Assembly (NCBI RefSeq): GCF_051020765.1
Contig: NC_134935.1
Location: forward strand, 15,625,579 to 15,689,578
Length of the DNA: 64,000 nt
Source: Lasioglossum baleicum
Lineage: Eukaryota; Arthropoda; Insecta; Hymenoptera; Halictidae
Direction of reading: 5' to 3'
Shown here: positions 11,441 to 24,799 of the stretch, one piece after another
Layout: each line of letters starts with the position of its first letter
Position numbering within the stretch: position 1 is the first letter of the stretch
Translations under genes and position numbers: made by a program
Notes under the pieces: generated by a model
What the model was told of the DNA's origin: nothing
Seen by the model: only the letters and a program-made list of their open reading frames with translations
Databases searched by the model: none

Positions 11441-13159
11441 ATAAGGAAAATATTAAATGTTTTGTAGATCTAATAGGAGTTACACACATGCTTAACATTT
11501 CATCGCAAAATCCACATTAATTCAATCTTGTAACTTGTATAAGGCAACACAGACTAGTGTAGTACTTTTTCAAAAAAAATTTTATTGACATTCTTGTCCT
11601 GCATTCATTGATTATCATTGTTTTGAAGGCAGCCCCACATATTACAAGACATATATTCTCGAAGATTCAATATCAGGGGCTCTTTCGAAACTGCTGATCC
11701 TTTTCAATGAGGGCTTGAAAGAAGTTCTCTACTTTTCCTAAAAATGTATGTAATTGGAATCCGTGGACCGACAGATATTACGAGAATTCCGGATCTCGAA
11801 GAATTCGGCCGAGTCGACTGCGAACTAGTCGCGAACGTATTCGCAGAAACAGTTCGAGGAGTTTAATTAAAGGGGTTGCACGTGCGAGGGGTTCGATTAT
11901 GTCCGCGATACACTGTTCTGTTCCTAGCCATGGGGTATTCGGGTTGAGAACATGGTGAAAATGTTTTTCTGTCGAAGTTGTAGTACGCAAAATTAAAGTG
12001 CGTTTGAAGTTGAATAAAATTGCGAAGAAAAGTCGAGAGACAATTTTTAACACCTTGTTGCAAAGGGGATACACCCCTGGGTAAGATCGCATTAAAATAA
12101 ATGTGAGAAAAATATTCTTAGCTTCGCAGAATCGTTTGAAGTTGTATCATCGAAATATTAGATTTTGGAAGTTACCACAATTTGAACAATTTTTAACTTT
12201 GTGCATTTTTTCCACTCGAACCACAAAAGCTACAAAAATAATTTTTACGTATAATGATTCTGTATACTCTCCCAAATACGACGATATACATTTACATAAT
12301 AGCACAAACATCTAAACTGGTTTATATAGTTTTTGAACAAAGCCATACACATTAAAATTTCTTTAAAAACAATGAAAGTCTGAAGAAAAATCTACCTCCA
12401 CCGATAGAGCAGACATTTTTTGTACAAAAATTGTAAAAATTGTTTCTATTGCGGATTTTATTTCCAAATGACAAAATGAAATAGATTCGAAAGAGAGGAG
12501 GTGACAGCGGAACGGGTTAAAATTCGATTAAAAGGTCAAGTAACGAGTTAATTGGCTGGCGATTAAGCTCGCGTTAAAACTGGCCGCGCGGTGACCGTGT
12601 CCGGTGGAGGGGCTCGCCGAAACCGTCCCATTGTTTGTCCGTCGCCATTGTCTTCCACAGGATCGTTGTTCCTGTGACATCGATCCTGTCTAAGTTCAAG
12701 CGCTCCACTTTTTCGGCTTTTTAAGTGACGCGCGAAGCTTTTGTTCCGAATTGCGGACTTAAGTGCTCTTTGATAGGCAATCGCTCGAGAGCTTATTGAA
12801 ATTCAACCGGTCTGTCTTCCGTTCTCCTTTTGTTAGGATATGGCGTGCTTTCTTTTTCAACTCTCGAGCTCTATGGAAATTTTGATCATCCACTTATACA
12901 GCTTTCGGAATTATGCAGCACTTGTATTTGTGCAGGGATTAATATTTATTTAGAAATTTGTAAGAATTGAAAATGATCGGTTTTAAATTCATTCATATTA
13001 GAATGAATTGTTAGTTTATAGATATAGTTTTTAGGTAATTTCAAATACTAGATACTGAGTTTTAACTACTTGAGAGGAAGAACTAAATTATTTTCTTTAA
13101 ATTGCGTCATGAAAATACTGTGACAAAATGAACGAGAAATAATTCGAAACTAACAGGGC
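11441..13159. other. AT-rich spacer with a GC-rich island, no gene seen
   Basis: Most of the stretch is AT-rich. Positions 12480-12840 form a GC-richer block. Overlapping minus-strand frames at 11778-12092 have no supporting features. Confidence 0.35.
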
Positions 13160-13920
13160 TTTTATTCAAATTTTTCCCTCAGGACTTTCGATCGGGATTT
13201 GTCGGATTTTCGATATAATTTTGGAACTTTTTTCAAATTCATAAGTTCCCTCTGGATGTTACTCTAATAATCGATTTCAGACCATCCCTCAAAATCCAAC
13301 AATGTTAACTACCCATCAAGATTTTTCAACGTTCTGATGTACTCCGAATTTTCCTCGAAATCAAAATGAACTGATAACAAACTACGCATTTTAGGCTTTC
13401 ATTTGAGCCATTAAAAGTTCATAAATTCCTTCTGGAAGCAACTTTATAATCATTAACCACCCCTCAAAGTCCAACCTTGTGGCTTCTAACTATCGACTGG
13501 GATTTACTAATTTTCCGACATGGTATTGAATTTTCCTGCAAACCTAAATAGACCTATCATAAAGTATAATCTTCTCGCTTTAATTTGAACCCTCAAAAGC
13601 TTATGAATTCCTTCTGGAAGTACCACAAAATCAATCTAAAGCTACCCCTCATCGTCCAACCACATTGCTTTCAGCAATCAATAGAAATTAGTAAATTTTT
13701 CGACACGGTATCTAATTGTTTTGCAATTGTAAGTGTACTTATCATGAAGTGCGAACTGCTCGCTTTGATTTAAGCTCTCAAAAGCTAATGAATTCCCTCT
13801 GGAACTAATATAAAATGAATGTTAAGCACCCCTTGTGGTCCCACCACGTTCCTTTCAGTCCCCTACCAGAATTAAAAAAATTTTTCCGCAATTTTCCTAC
13901 AAACCCAAAGGCTCCAATTA
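13160..13920. repeat. Diverged tandem array, period 178-184 bp
   Basis: The landmark AAAGTTCATAAATTCCTTCTGG (variants) occurs near 13236, 13418, 13596 and 13780, with spacings of 182, 178 and 184 bp. Other conserved words in each unit are ACCCCTCAAAGTCCAACC and TTTTCCGACATGGTAT. About four units are present. Confidence 0.8.
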
Positions 13921-15640
13921 TAAATCTACAATCGACTCATGGAATCTCCGACACAGTAGCGTCACCGCAACGTCGAGAGTTCTACGCGTTCGTCACGGCA
14001 GGGAGCAACAACGTGCTCTCGCTGCTCGAACAGAGTGGTTCTTGAATAAACGCAGAGGGTTGTTGTTCGTTGCAAAGGCTGTATGATGAAATCGTAATTT
14101 CCATCCCCGCGTGGAACAGGCCGGCTAAACGCATCGCGCAAGCGGTGAAACATTCATGGCACGCCATCGGCCCGAAGAAGATTATTCCGTAGAACATCGC
14201 GCAATTTTATTCACCGAAAATTCCTCCTTTTTTCCCTCTGGACTCCAATCGACCGAAATTTTCATCTTTTTCCGGATACGTGACCCTTTCCGTTCCGTTC
14301 ACCGAGGAAGTGGCGCGGGAATAATGACCATGGCGGAATTGAATGAAACACGCCAGGGAAAAATAGGCTTTGCGCCGGGCATTTTAATTAAACGCGAAAT
14401 CGCCTTGCACAACGGCGATAATTTTTGTCGGGAAAGCAAAAGTCCGGAGCTTCTTTGCCCCGGAAATACTGCTTCGCGCCAGTCTGGAACGATTAAATAA
14501 TCAACGGAGTTATTCACCCTTTTTTACCGGGCTCTGGAACATTACGCGATAAAATTGCCCGGAATAAACTTGCCAACTATACGACGCTGTTATTGTTGTT
14601 GGGCCGGAGGTTTAATTTGTTGATTTAGTTTGCGTGATGGAGCAGCATGAACTTTGCTCCCTGTCGGGAGTAATATCAAACAGCTCTTTTAATTGCGGTT
14701 ATCTCCCGATGAATAATTTTCAGAATGAACGGAACCTTTTTTACATTCTTCCGATTCGTCTTTCAATTTATTATCAATTTAATATATTTAATTTCAATTA
14801 TCTTAACATTGTGGAAGGATAAAGACATTCAAAGTGCAATAAAATTGAATTGGAAAATCGTGCATTCAGTTTTGAAGGATCATTTTAAAGGGGAGCCTCA
14901 AAAATTGTTTGTACCCTCATCAGATGTTTAAACTTCTCCCACTACCTGCGTCTACATCATTTTCATCACGTTTTCCAACGCCATAAAAATTTTTTCGGGA
15001 AAATGAAAATTAAGCTGAATAAAACTAGAAATTCTCCGCTTTAAGATCAGCCAAGCTACGTTATTTTCCGATTTTCTTCCACGAATTTCCGATTGGTTAA
15101 ACATCCCCCAATCTGATCCAACATGGAGTGCTTCAATTTTGATCTCGAGCGGTTCCGTTCGCGAAGAAATGGTGAAATGGAGGGAGGTTTGCAATTTGAA
15201 AGGGTTTAGGGGACACAGTGTGCTAACAACAAGTAAGTCCACGACCCAGTTGCCTCTAGTTACACATCGATCGTGCAGCAGAGATTCTGAAGCGAAAGAA
15301 TGGCGGCGGAGCCAGGGACCGCCGAAGGAAATAAGCGATTTTAGAAGCGAGGGGTTGGGCCTCGTCCCAAGTTGCTCTAATGCCAAAGTTTCGAGGATGA
15401 ACGTCGACCATGAAGCCAGTATTTACATTCGCGGAAGGAAACCGGACGACAGTGGAGCAGTTCGAGTGGACCGGAAGCGGGAATACCTGACCCAGATTCC
15501 GGCGATTCAGAAAGACGATGAACTCCTCGCATGAAGAACTTGGTTGCCTACGATCGAAAGATTTTTCCTTATCGCGAGATTAGGGCACCAATCTCTCTTT
15601 TAACTGATCCAAAAATAGTTAAAACTGTGTTACATTTGTT
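13921..15640. other. Non-repetitive stretch, no convincing gene
   Basis: It contains GC-rich islands at 13960-14180, 14270-14600 and 15130-15530. The largest frame (15139-15534, 131 codons) overlaps an equally long minus-strand frame (14952-15386) and shows no motif. I call both chance frames. Confidence 0.35.
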
Positions 15641-15659
15641 ACAGTGAACTTTGGAATCT

Positions 15660-16100
15660 ATATTTGGCTCGTTCATTTTCATTTTTACAATACAAAAAAT
15701 TACAACGAGACTCTTCCCATATTTTAGTGACTTGCTCCCGTATTTAGGATGTCCCAACCCCAGTATTTTTCTCAATATTTTACCAGCCGTGTTTCACATC
15801 CTCAGAGGGCGGTTTTTACCCTTCGAATTTTCTACGAATTGGATTTTTCTAAATATTCTACCAGACATATTTGACATCTTTAGAGAGTACTTTCCACTCT
15901 TCGAATTTTTCTGTGCTTTTTCGAATATTCTGCCAGTCATATTTCGCACCCTCACAGGGTAGTCTCCGAATTTTTTACAAACTGTGTTTTTTGGAAATTC
16001 TACCCAACGTACCTTCAGAAGGTAGTTTCCACCCTTCGAATTTTCTATGCAGCGTATTTTTAAATATTCGTGGGAAATATATTTTGCACCCTTAGAGGGC
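15660..16100. repeat. Minisatellite, unit about 70-75 bp
   Basis: Diverged units each contain a segment like TTTCTAAATATTCTACCAGA, then CAT-A-TTTGACATC, AGAGxGTACTTTCCAC and CTTCGAATTTTCT. TTCGAATTTT recurs near 15825, 15900 and 16036. The array runs into the larger duplication that follows. Confidence 0.65.
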
Positions 16101-16700
16101 AGTCTTCGCATTTTTATGTGAATCGTATATTCTGAATATTCTGTTACAAATATCTTGCAAGCAAGAAGGGTAGTTTTCGCTCTCTGAATTTTGTATAAAC
16201 TTTTGTATAAACTAATATGGCATTCTTAGAGGGTAGCTTCTACCCCTGAACACAAAAGCCAGCTGCCAAGAACAAACAAGTGTCAAATATTTTTCTTACC
16301 AGACATTTTTCTCTTCTTCCTATCAAAACAAGATTCTCCATTCTAATTATCCCATCATCCACAAAGCAGTTTATCCGTTCATCCTCTGAACTTGAATGAG
16401 TCTTCGCATTTTTATGTGAATCGTATATTCTGAATTTTCTATTACAAATATCTTGCAACCAAGCAGGGTAGTTTTCGCTCTCTGAATTTTGTATAAACTT
16501 TTGTATAAACTAATATGGCATTCTTAGAGGGTAGCTTCTACCCCTGAACACAAAAGCCAGCTGCCAAGAACAAACAAGTGTCAAATATTTTTCTTACCAG
16601 ACAGTTTTCTCTTTTTTCTATCAAAGCAAGATTCTCCATTCTAATTATCCCACGATTTACAAAGCAGTTTATCCATTCATTCTCTGATGAACTTGAATGT
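16101..16700. repeat. Direct tandem duplication of about 298 bp
   Basis: AGTCTTCGCATTTTTATGTG starts at 16101 and again at 16399. The two copies stay highly similar (GGCATTCTTAGAGGGTAGCT, AACACAAAAGCCAGCTGCCA and so on) through about 16690. Their similarity is much higher than in the older 75-bp units upstream, so this duplication is younger. Confidence 0.85.
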
Positions 16701-18180
16701 GATCTACAGGCGAGTAGATGGCCAGATTACGAATCCTTGAATCGGCTTAACATCAACCGGCCGTGAACGTAGTCCTCGCTGTGTGTCCGCCGGAAATAAA
16801 TTCATTAAGCCGACGCGTTGCGATCGCGCTACCGGCGTGATTTACGCGACAGCAATTTCGCAGTCACGCGATTGCTTTTGTTTCCCCCGTGATCTATGGT
16901 CGTCTGCGGGGTTAATTCGGTCCATATTTGCTCGATATTTTTGGCCGGAAGACGGGCAGGACGTCCGTGTTACGACGTGCGTGGGCGTTTTATACGAAAC
17001 CTTGAATCTTCCACGTAACAAATCTCTCCGTTTCACATTGTTTCAAAAATTCCCAGCTTCAAAGTACAGTCCGCCATAGGAGCTTGTTAAACAAGAATTT
17101 AATATGTTCCACCGTTTGTTTCACAGCTTATCTCCATTAATATTAAATTTATTAAATAAACTCTCTACAAACTATGTTCTACAATTTTGAATAACGGCGT
17201 GTACTCACACTAATGTTCGGACACTCTTAAAAACACCATAACTTTTTTAATATTGCAATATACGACTTGAAATTTTTGGAGAAGTTAGAACAATTGGTTT
17301 GCTACACAAGGTGACAAAATTTTTTGAAAAAAAACCTGCAAGTTGTCGGAATTGCAGAGAAAATACTAAAAGTTCTATTTTCAAGTTTTTTAATTCTGAA
17401 TTCTGAAGTCGAATGTTTTCACTGTTCCAAATCAGAAAAAATTCTACAGGTTAGGAATTTGTCCTGTCGATCACCGATTTACGTAATTCGTCGAAATGGG
17501 AGCATAAGCGTTTCATCTCGTCGGGAAACAGAAGGGTTAACGAAAAATTCATTGCTCGGGCGGCTCGCCAGTTTGCGCGGACCGGCTCGCGGAAATTACG
17601 GCTCCACGCACCCGTTAAAACCTCGTTTTCGGATACAATGCTTGGTCCACAACCCTCCGCGGTCCCCTTCACCCCCGTGCCTCCACATCCCAATTTTTCC
17701 TGTTCGAAAAGTATCGAGCGCTTTTCCCGAACTCTATCATTTCCAAACTGCTCTCTCAATACGAGACTTGGGAAAACTATTTTGGAAGTTTGATCGACGA
17801 GACGGTCGTTCCCGTGGGTTCCCGAAGAGCTTTCGAGGGTGAAATTTGTTTCACAGCGAACGGGCACGATCTCGAAGAGAGGGACTCGGAAAAGGGAAGA
17901 CCGGGTCGAGTCCCTTCACGAGATTTTAATGGAATCGTTAATTCAATCGCCTCGGGAGAGCTTTGGTCAATATTTGCCGACGTCGGCCCGGTAACATCCC
18001 CCACACCCACGCATGCCACCACCGGTCCTCTCTCCCTCTCCCTTTCCCTTTCAACCCTTGATCCACGCAGTTTCCGCCCTGACGCGCGAGCAAACTACGG
18101 AGACTCCAACCCTCGTTTGCTTATTTTTCGGCCTGATTTCGGCCCGACTGGATGCTGCTTAGGGACCAGAACAGGGGAAA
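16701..18180. other. GC-rich islands; one possible Tc1-like end
   Basis: Positions 16760-17040 and 17450-18180 are GC-rich, with chance frames on both strands. Near 17195-17320 the words GTGTACTCACACTAATGTTC and GGACACTC followed by an AT-rich subterminal region resemble a Tc1-like terminal repeat. No matching second end is seen. Confidence 0.35.
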
Positions 18181-18720
18181 ATAGTATATTTTAAATAGTT
18201 AATAATAAATATATAATCCTATTTATTTTAAAGTATGCGTACAACTTTGAAAATAAAATATTTTATTCGATGTAGTAACTTTTGAAAATAAAGTAATTTA
18301 TTTGAGAGAGGCAGTCATTTTTGAAAATAGTATTTTATTTGAAGAATATATTGCGAATATTTGTATTTTGTATTTATTTTTAATTTTAATTTTAAATATT
18401 ATTGCTTAACGAAAAGATAGACATAAACCGGATATGTTTATGCGGTTTCTCAGAGAATTATAACAATGCAAAAAGTAACATTTTATTTATTAAAATAGAA
18501 TTTTTGTGAAAATAGAAATATTTTATTTTCTGGATCAAATGGTTGAAATAGAAATATTTTATATTCTGGTTCAAATTGTTGAAATAGAAATATGTTATTT
18601 TGTGTTGCAGATTGTTAAAATAGAAACATATTATTTTCGAAATTGTATATCTTATTTAAAATACTATTTTCTTTCAGCAAAATAAAATCTAAAATATTAA
18701 ATAGTATTTGAAATATTTGT
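18181..18720. repeat. AT-rich low-complexity and short tandem repeats
   Basis: Imperfect units around GAAATAGAAATATTTTATTT recur with a spacing of roughly 45-50 bp between 18500 and 18640. Similar words (AAAATAAAGTAATTTATTTG) occur earlier. No other feature is seen. Confidence 0.6.
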
Positions 18721-20104
18721 TTCGCCAAATAATGCCCACCTCTGTTAGGGACACATTGGGAATCATATTAATTTGCCGTTTGTTCCTGCTTTTTGTGAAC
18801 ATTCTAAATAGGTCACTGTTGGAATAGTAGAATAGTAAAATAATTACTACAAAATCAATGTATACATGTTGTTACGTGTGTTATCTTGAAATATATCGAA
18901 AATATAATATAAATAAAATCGGTTTGTTAATGGAAAGTAATGTGCCATAATTTTTGAAGAAAACAGTATTCATCCTTGTGACGAGTAGAATATTATGCAA
19001 TCAAAAAATTTTGCGTCACTTTTCTTACATCAACCGCTTGCCCTACGATTTATTTTACGGTTTTAGCGATTAGAACTGCTTTGTAGTTCATATAATAATT
19101 TGCTAAGAAAGGAGAAACTTATTATATATTCTCCAACAAGTGTACATTAACAAAACCAAAGTACAATTTTATTTCGGTTTAAAGGAAATTAGTGGCATAT
19201 TGTAGGTAGGGGAAGGGTTTAATGTTCACCAAATTGAGGGTGTAGTTCTTTCTAGGAAATTATGAATTACAAAACTGTTGTAATGCAAGAGGTTAATAGA
19301 TTGTATGGCACACCTTCGATAGGATTCTGTGATAAATGAAAGGGTTGAAACACGCCTCAAAAACAACTTACGGCGCATGACCGAGTAAAAGGTCGCGATC
19401 AGCCCTCCGACATACTTTATTTACGTTGGCATAGCCGCGAGCTGTTTACCGCTGGTCCCAGTATCATCCAGGACTACAGGATCCGTTTTTCCCCAGGAAA
19501 AATCGCAGGCGGAGCACAGGAATAACCGTGTCGAAAGCTTGGCGAAAGAATTAATCTAATGCCACCGTCGCCGCCGCGAGGTCCGGTCCTCTTCAAATAA
19601 ATCCCTTCAGGCGGAAGTTAGTTAAACGTCGCGCGCCGCGCCGGTGCTGCTTTGTGTCTGCCTTCATTTCGAGAGCGTGGATCCACACGCACCGGGGCGA
19701 GATGGAAGCACGAATGCTAGAAAGCTCTCGAAATTACGGCTAATCGCCAGCGAGTGCCCGTGAGAACATTCTTCATTTCCGCCGGGCGGAATCCCTCTCG
19801 AAATACCAGTCGCGAAATTCTCGGAATTCCGGAAATGCTGTTTTAGCTGCCACTGCGGAGAGGATCCGATAGTCTTTTGGAATTATGGCGTTTCTGTGCT
19901 GCTTGTGGAGAACCTTCAAAATTATGTCTGGCTGTCTTGTATTCTCGATGAGGACACGCCATTTGCAATCTTGAAGAGTTGAAATGCTGCTGTTCTATGC
20001 CGATTTTGCTTCCTTGTTTTCTTGCGACAGTTATGTACCTTTTACAACCATTTTGAATATGAAAAATTGTAAGGTATGTACATATAATCACTACAGGTGA
20101 CATC
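18721..20104. other. AT-rich spacer then GC-rich island
   Basis: Positions 18721-19360 are AT-rich with nothing recognised. Positions 19370-19860 form a GC-rich island. No gene is seen. Confidence 0.35.
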
Positions 20105-20338
20105 TAGGGTTGGCAAGAAAGTAATTTCGGCATTTTAAGGTGAAATAAAACCTAATATTTTCATTCAAGCAATGAACTTCAATCAGTTTGTTCGATGATC
20201 TTTTGCCAAAAGATAAATGATGTCAAAAGATCATCGAACAAATTGGAAAATATTTTATTGATTGAAGTTATTAATTTAATAAAAATATTAGGTTTTATTT
20301 CACCTCAAAATACCGAAATTACTTTCTTGCCAACCCAA
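20105..20338. mobile_element. Mariner-type MITE, second copy, almost fully palindromic
   Basis: The ends are TAGGGTTGGCAAGAAAGTAA and the reverse complement TTGGGTTGGCAAGAAAGTAA, extending about 50 bp. The interior also folds: TTTGTTCGATGATCTTTTG faces CAAAAGATCATCGAACAAA across a loop of about 18 nt. The element is therefore a single long hairpin of about 234 bp. It belongs to the same family as 3536-3754 but is better conserved. Confidence 0.85.
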
Positions 20339-20635
20339 TATGTAGATTTTATAGACAGGTGTGTAGCCCATTCAATCACGAATTTATTGAATTACAACAT
20401 GTTGGTCTTCGAGGGTCACTCAAGGACATTCAAGGTCATTCGTTGCCGTTTGAAGCTTACCTTCGCCAAACCTTCTTGGAGTTGTACAGACTTGTACAGT
20501 ACATTGAACATGAAAAATCGTGCTGTATATACAAGGTGTTCTATTTAAATCGACCGAGTCGAATATTTTTATCGGTCACACCCCTATACTCATTTTTGTT
20601 ACAACTGCATAAACGTCGCAGTATACTAACAGCTA
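20339..20635. other. Spacer with a fragment of the GACTGCGGATC family
   Basis: Near 20571-20620 a piece ending GCATAAACGTCGCAGTATAC resembles the right end of the neighbouring MITE. The rest of the stretch shows no feature. Confidence 0.4.
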
Positions 20636-20832
20636 GACTGCGGATCTTCATGTAAAATAAAAATTGTCTGCATCGATTGCAAGAAATAGAAACTAACTCG
20701 AATGTTATTTCCTCCCTTAACGATTTTAATAGAGGAGAAATCATCTATTGACACCTTCAGTTTGTCAAATTTTCCAACATTTTTGAATTTCATCTACTCA
20801 ATTTTGCTATAAATGCATAAAGATCCGCAGTC
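20636..20832 (-). mobile_element. GACTGCGGATC-family MITE (197 bp, TA target)
   Basis: The ends are TA|GACTGCGGATCTTCATG and GCATAAAGATCCGCAGTC|TA, so the terminal inverted repeats are flanked by a TA duplication. TA targets point to the Tc1/mariner superfamily. A subterminal stretch, AAAAATTGTCTGCATCGATT, marks one side. Relative to the copy at 36878-37076 this one is inverted. It has no coding capacity. Confidence 0.85.
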
Positions 20833-21654
20833 TACTAATAGCTATTAATAGTACTGCGTTTTACAAGTGTATCATTCAAAAGCCCGCACCTAAAAATTCA
20901 TGAAAAACATCAGCTAAATAATAACACCGAGGGGTGGAAACAGGTACTCCGCGAGCATCCAGCACAATTTCCCCATACAACCGGAAACCAGCTCGATCTA
21001 TGGGGGTTCGTCCAGCGGAACGCGATGCAAAAACGTCGAAGCGGAGGTGTCCAACGCGAGATTGATCGAGCGGCGTGTCCGGTAGGCACGATCGAGCATC
21101 CGCGATCGGTAAATCAAGTCCGGATAGTTGAGTGCGGCTAACGAAAATCAAAAGCATCGGCAGTCGCAGCATCGGAAACATAGAGGAACATCGGGAACAT
21201 CGGTGCCGAGGTCCCCAGCGGTGATTCGGCCGAGCAATAGGCGTATTTCACCGCGCAACAAGCGATAATCGTGTTTCGCGTGCGTTCGGCTGCGCGAAAC
21301 GCTCAATCTCGGCCCGCGGAAATTGCTGGTCCGCGAATCACCCGGCTGATTCGAACGTAATCGAGAGCCGATGGGAATTAACCGATTTCGTGCCGCGGAA
21401 GGGGAACGAGAGGGATGGGGAGGGAGGGTGCGGAATACGCGTTTTCCACGCAGACGTGGATAAGCCGCGTTTGATCGGGCTACCGTGAACGCGAATCACG
21501 CGTCTTCCGGCGGGCGCTGCTAATTACCGTGATTGATATTCGGTGCACGCGACCACGCCGCCGTTTAATCGAGCGAAATTAATCGCGCGATTTTTATCTG
21601 ATCCGCGTGGAAGGTTCGCTAAAATCAGCGTGTAAGGACTGCGGGTAGAGACTC
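20833..21654. other. GC-rich island, no gene called
   Basis: Positions 20940-21640 are GC-rich, with many CG dinucleotides and several AT-core words of homeodomain type (TAATTACC, ATTAATCG). A regulatory element is possible, but nothing in the sequence proves it. Confidence 0.35.
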
Positions 21655-22290
21655 CGTTCTGAGGATTGATATAAGTTCTTTGAGTTGGGATCTTTGAGTG
21701 AGGACCTTTGAGTAAGGACCTTTCAGCGAGGATCTTTGAGTTAGGACCCTGAGTGATGACTTTTGAGCGAGGACCTTTGAGTTAGGGCCTTTGAGTGAGG
21801 GCCTTGGGATAAAATTTGAATGAGGACTTTTAAGTTAAGACTTTGACTTAACTTTAGGTTAAGATTTGACTGAGGATCTGTGAGATAGGACTTTGAGTAA
21901 GGTCCTTTGAGCGAGGATCTTTGTGTTAGTGTCTTGAGTGAAGACCTTTAAGTTAGGGCCTTGAGTGGGGGCCTTGGGATAAAACTTGAGTGAGGACCTT
22001 TGAGTTAAGACCTTAGGTTAAGATTTGACTGAGGACCTGTGAGATAGGACTTTGAGTAAGGTCCTTTGAGCGGGGATCTTTGAGTGAGGACCTTGAGATA
22101 AAACTTGAGTGAGGACGTTTGAGGTAGGATTTTGAGTGAGGACATTTGAGTTAGCACCTTGCGTTAGGTCTGGGCTAGGACCTGACTTAAGACTAGAGTG
22201 AGAACCTTTGAATTGGGGCTTTGAATTAGGAACTTTGGGTTAGGACTTTGAATAAAGACTTCGAATGGAGACCTTTGAGTAATAGCTCCG
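21655..22290 (+). repeat. Minisatellite with GAGGACCTTTGAGT core
   Basis: Over about 630 bp, imperfect units of 17-20 bp such as GAGGACCTTTGAGTTAG are repeated roughly thirty times. Larger duplications are superimposed: GTCCTTTGAGCGAGGATCTT appears near 21902 and, as GTCCTTTGAGCGGGGATC, near 22061. Frequent TGA and TAA codons rule out coding. Confidence 0.85.
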
Positions 22291-24740
22291 TTCTAAGAGC
22301 TGAAGAACGATTATTAAAAATAATGAACTAGAAGGGTACAAGTATTACCATTCATCTTTTTAAATAGACAAAATAAAGAACAACTTTGGAGAATCATTGC
22401 AAACAAACGTCTGCATTCTGTCGTCTTTTTGAACACAGGAGATCAGAGACGAGGTCAGGCACATATAATAATATATAAATGTGATAACACATATAGAATT
22501 TATGCGACACTTTCACGCTCTACGAGGGCAGAACACTATAGGAATTCCAGACTGGGTCATGTCCCGAGATTCACCGGTCGTAACGTCGGATATCAACGTC
22601 GCGATTCGCCAGCAATTAAAGTCCCGTGTCGCGTGCATGGTCCGCGAACAACTATGCCGACAATAACCGGCGACGCGCCGCGCGTAATCATTCCGACCCA
22701 GGAAAATTAAAACGAAGAAACGAAACAAAAAGAACGTCGTCGTCGTCGCCGGCTAGAGAAGCTTGAAAGAGTGCCGGAAAGCTGGAAAGAATTTTAATTA
22801 AACTCCGCGGCCCGGGCAAATAAACCATAAATTCGTAGCCGCAGCAGTCGGCGAGATCGCGGACGCGATTTGTAGAAAATGAGTGCGCGATTATGTGCGT
22901 CGCACGATACCCAACGTCGAAATGAATAGTTTGGGTGGAATGTTTGAACCTGTTCGTTCCATTTAGAGTAATCGAACTATCAATTCTGTGCTTTTGTACA
23001 ATAACAAAAGTATATTTTATACTAAATGCACTCAAGATTAATTTTATGCAATTGTTTTCCATATTATATTACATATTACAGGTCTCTATATTATTAATAA
23101 CTAGATCGCAGATATTTTTGCAAAATGAATTCATATATAAGAGTATCTTTGAATTTTTTAAATATTGTTTATTCAATATTTTGTATTTTGTACCGTCCAT
23201 GAAAAATCTACCTTCAATTCATATTATAATAAATAATAAATGATTATAACTAATAAATAATAAATGTTGAAGTATTAATGCACAGACATCTTCCCCGTTT
23301 GAAGAGTCCCATAACAGTTTTAATCGGTGCGCGAGGCGAAATTTGTTGGTAAATGCGTCGCCCGCGATTTATTAATGCAAAAATACAGCGGCCCGGAAAA
23401 AATTGGCCGGGACACGGTGTTACCAATTGATATCGGTTCAGCGCGCATACATTAAACGCATGCAACATTAAACGCGTTGCCAGCAAGCGAGGTCGATGTA
23501 CGTGCTGATACTGACGGTAGCGGAACAAGCCCCGAACAACGCTGGCAGAACGTGTCATCGGGCCAAACGAGGCTAACGAATGCATCGCGCGCGCGTCCCG
23601 TTGATTGTTTTACCCTCGAGTGTGCTGTATCTAATCGATCAATGAACTGGCTGCGCGTGGATAACGGGCCTGAATCCGTAATTCCGTCGAAAACGTCCTT
23701 TGTGATATACCTTTCGAGAGCCTCTGGAAGAAGCTTAGGCCAGCGGACGCCAATGATGTTTGGGTACATCCGGCTACGTCAACTGACAAATCATGCTGTG
23801 TGTACGTGGTAGACTCTCTGCTGAGTAGACCCCTACATACAAACCCGTGTTGGTAGCAGATATTCGAGGAAAATCGTGAATGTTGTTGCTGGACAATTTA
23901 TTTAGACGTGCGATAAAATTAAAAAATAATGTTTAATGGATAGGCTTCAAATTATTATCAGACAAAAAGATATTTAAGGAAAATCGTGATTGTGGTTCTT
24001 GAACGATTTGTTTACACACATATTTAAAAACCGAAAAATAATATTGAATAGACATGGTGCTTCTGATAAAGGAGGCCGTTTAAAAGACTCTTCCGATTAT
24101 GAAAAAAAAACATGTACAGTTGTATGCAAAATGATATTCGAAGAAAAAGAATTTATTTAGGGGATGAGAATATCTCAGTATCTAGAAGGCGAAGGGATAA
24201 CAAATTTTTTTTTAGATTGTGTGTTTTTCAATAGAGAATTTGTTTAAACAATATTTAAACAATTATAATCTTTGGAGAATTGTCATCCGCTTATTTATAT
24301 TGAATATTTTTATTTTTTGATTCCTTTGAATCCAGGACTTTTGGAGCAAAGAGTTTCTTCGGGGACCGTTTCAACCCCAGTTCCTGCCGATCCTCTTCCG
24401 CTAAGAATCTTTCTAAGGCTCCTTGTTTTTCTTTGGCCGTTTCATTCGCGCTCGCTCGGTCCACCTTATTCCCGGTATCGAGATTTGCTGTCGAGAAGAC
24501 GTGGCTCGAAGCCCGATGAGCCGCTCCACAGACGTCTACCGAGAGAGGGAAACTGCAATTCGAAAAGAGCATCCTTCACCGGGCGACCGTTTGCGATCAG
24601 TTGCCCGTTTAACAGCGCTATCTTATTTTCCTACTTCGATGAGATCCCTCGGACTTTGATTTTAAAGAGTTTCTTCTTGGCACGGTTTCCTCGAGAGAGT
24701 TCTGCCGATGCTTTTCTCTGCTGAATTGCCATGAAAATGC
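22291..24740. other. GC-rich islands in AT-rich DNA; a small diverged tandem near 23.87 kb
   Basis: Positions 22540-22880, 23300-23800 and 24330-24720 are GC-rich with chance frames. Between 23865 and 24150 the phrases AGATATTCGAGGAAAATCGTG and AGATATTTAAGGAAAATCGTG, about 100 bp apart, mark a two- to three-unit diverged tandem. No gene is recognised. Confidence 0.4.
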
Positions 24741-24799
24741 ATCTGGATGTTTCAGAAAATTTACTATGAAGAAATTAAGGAAACGAGGTCTATGATTAC

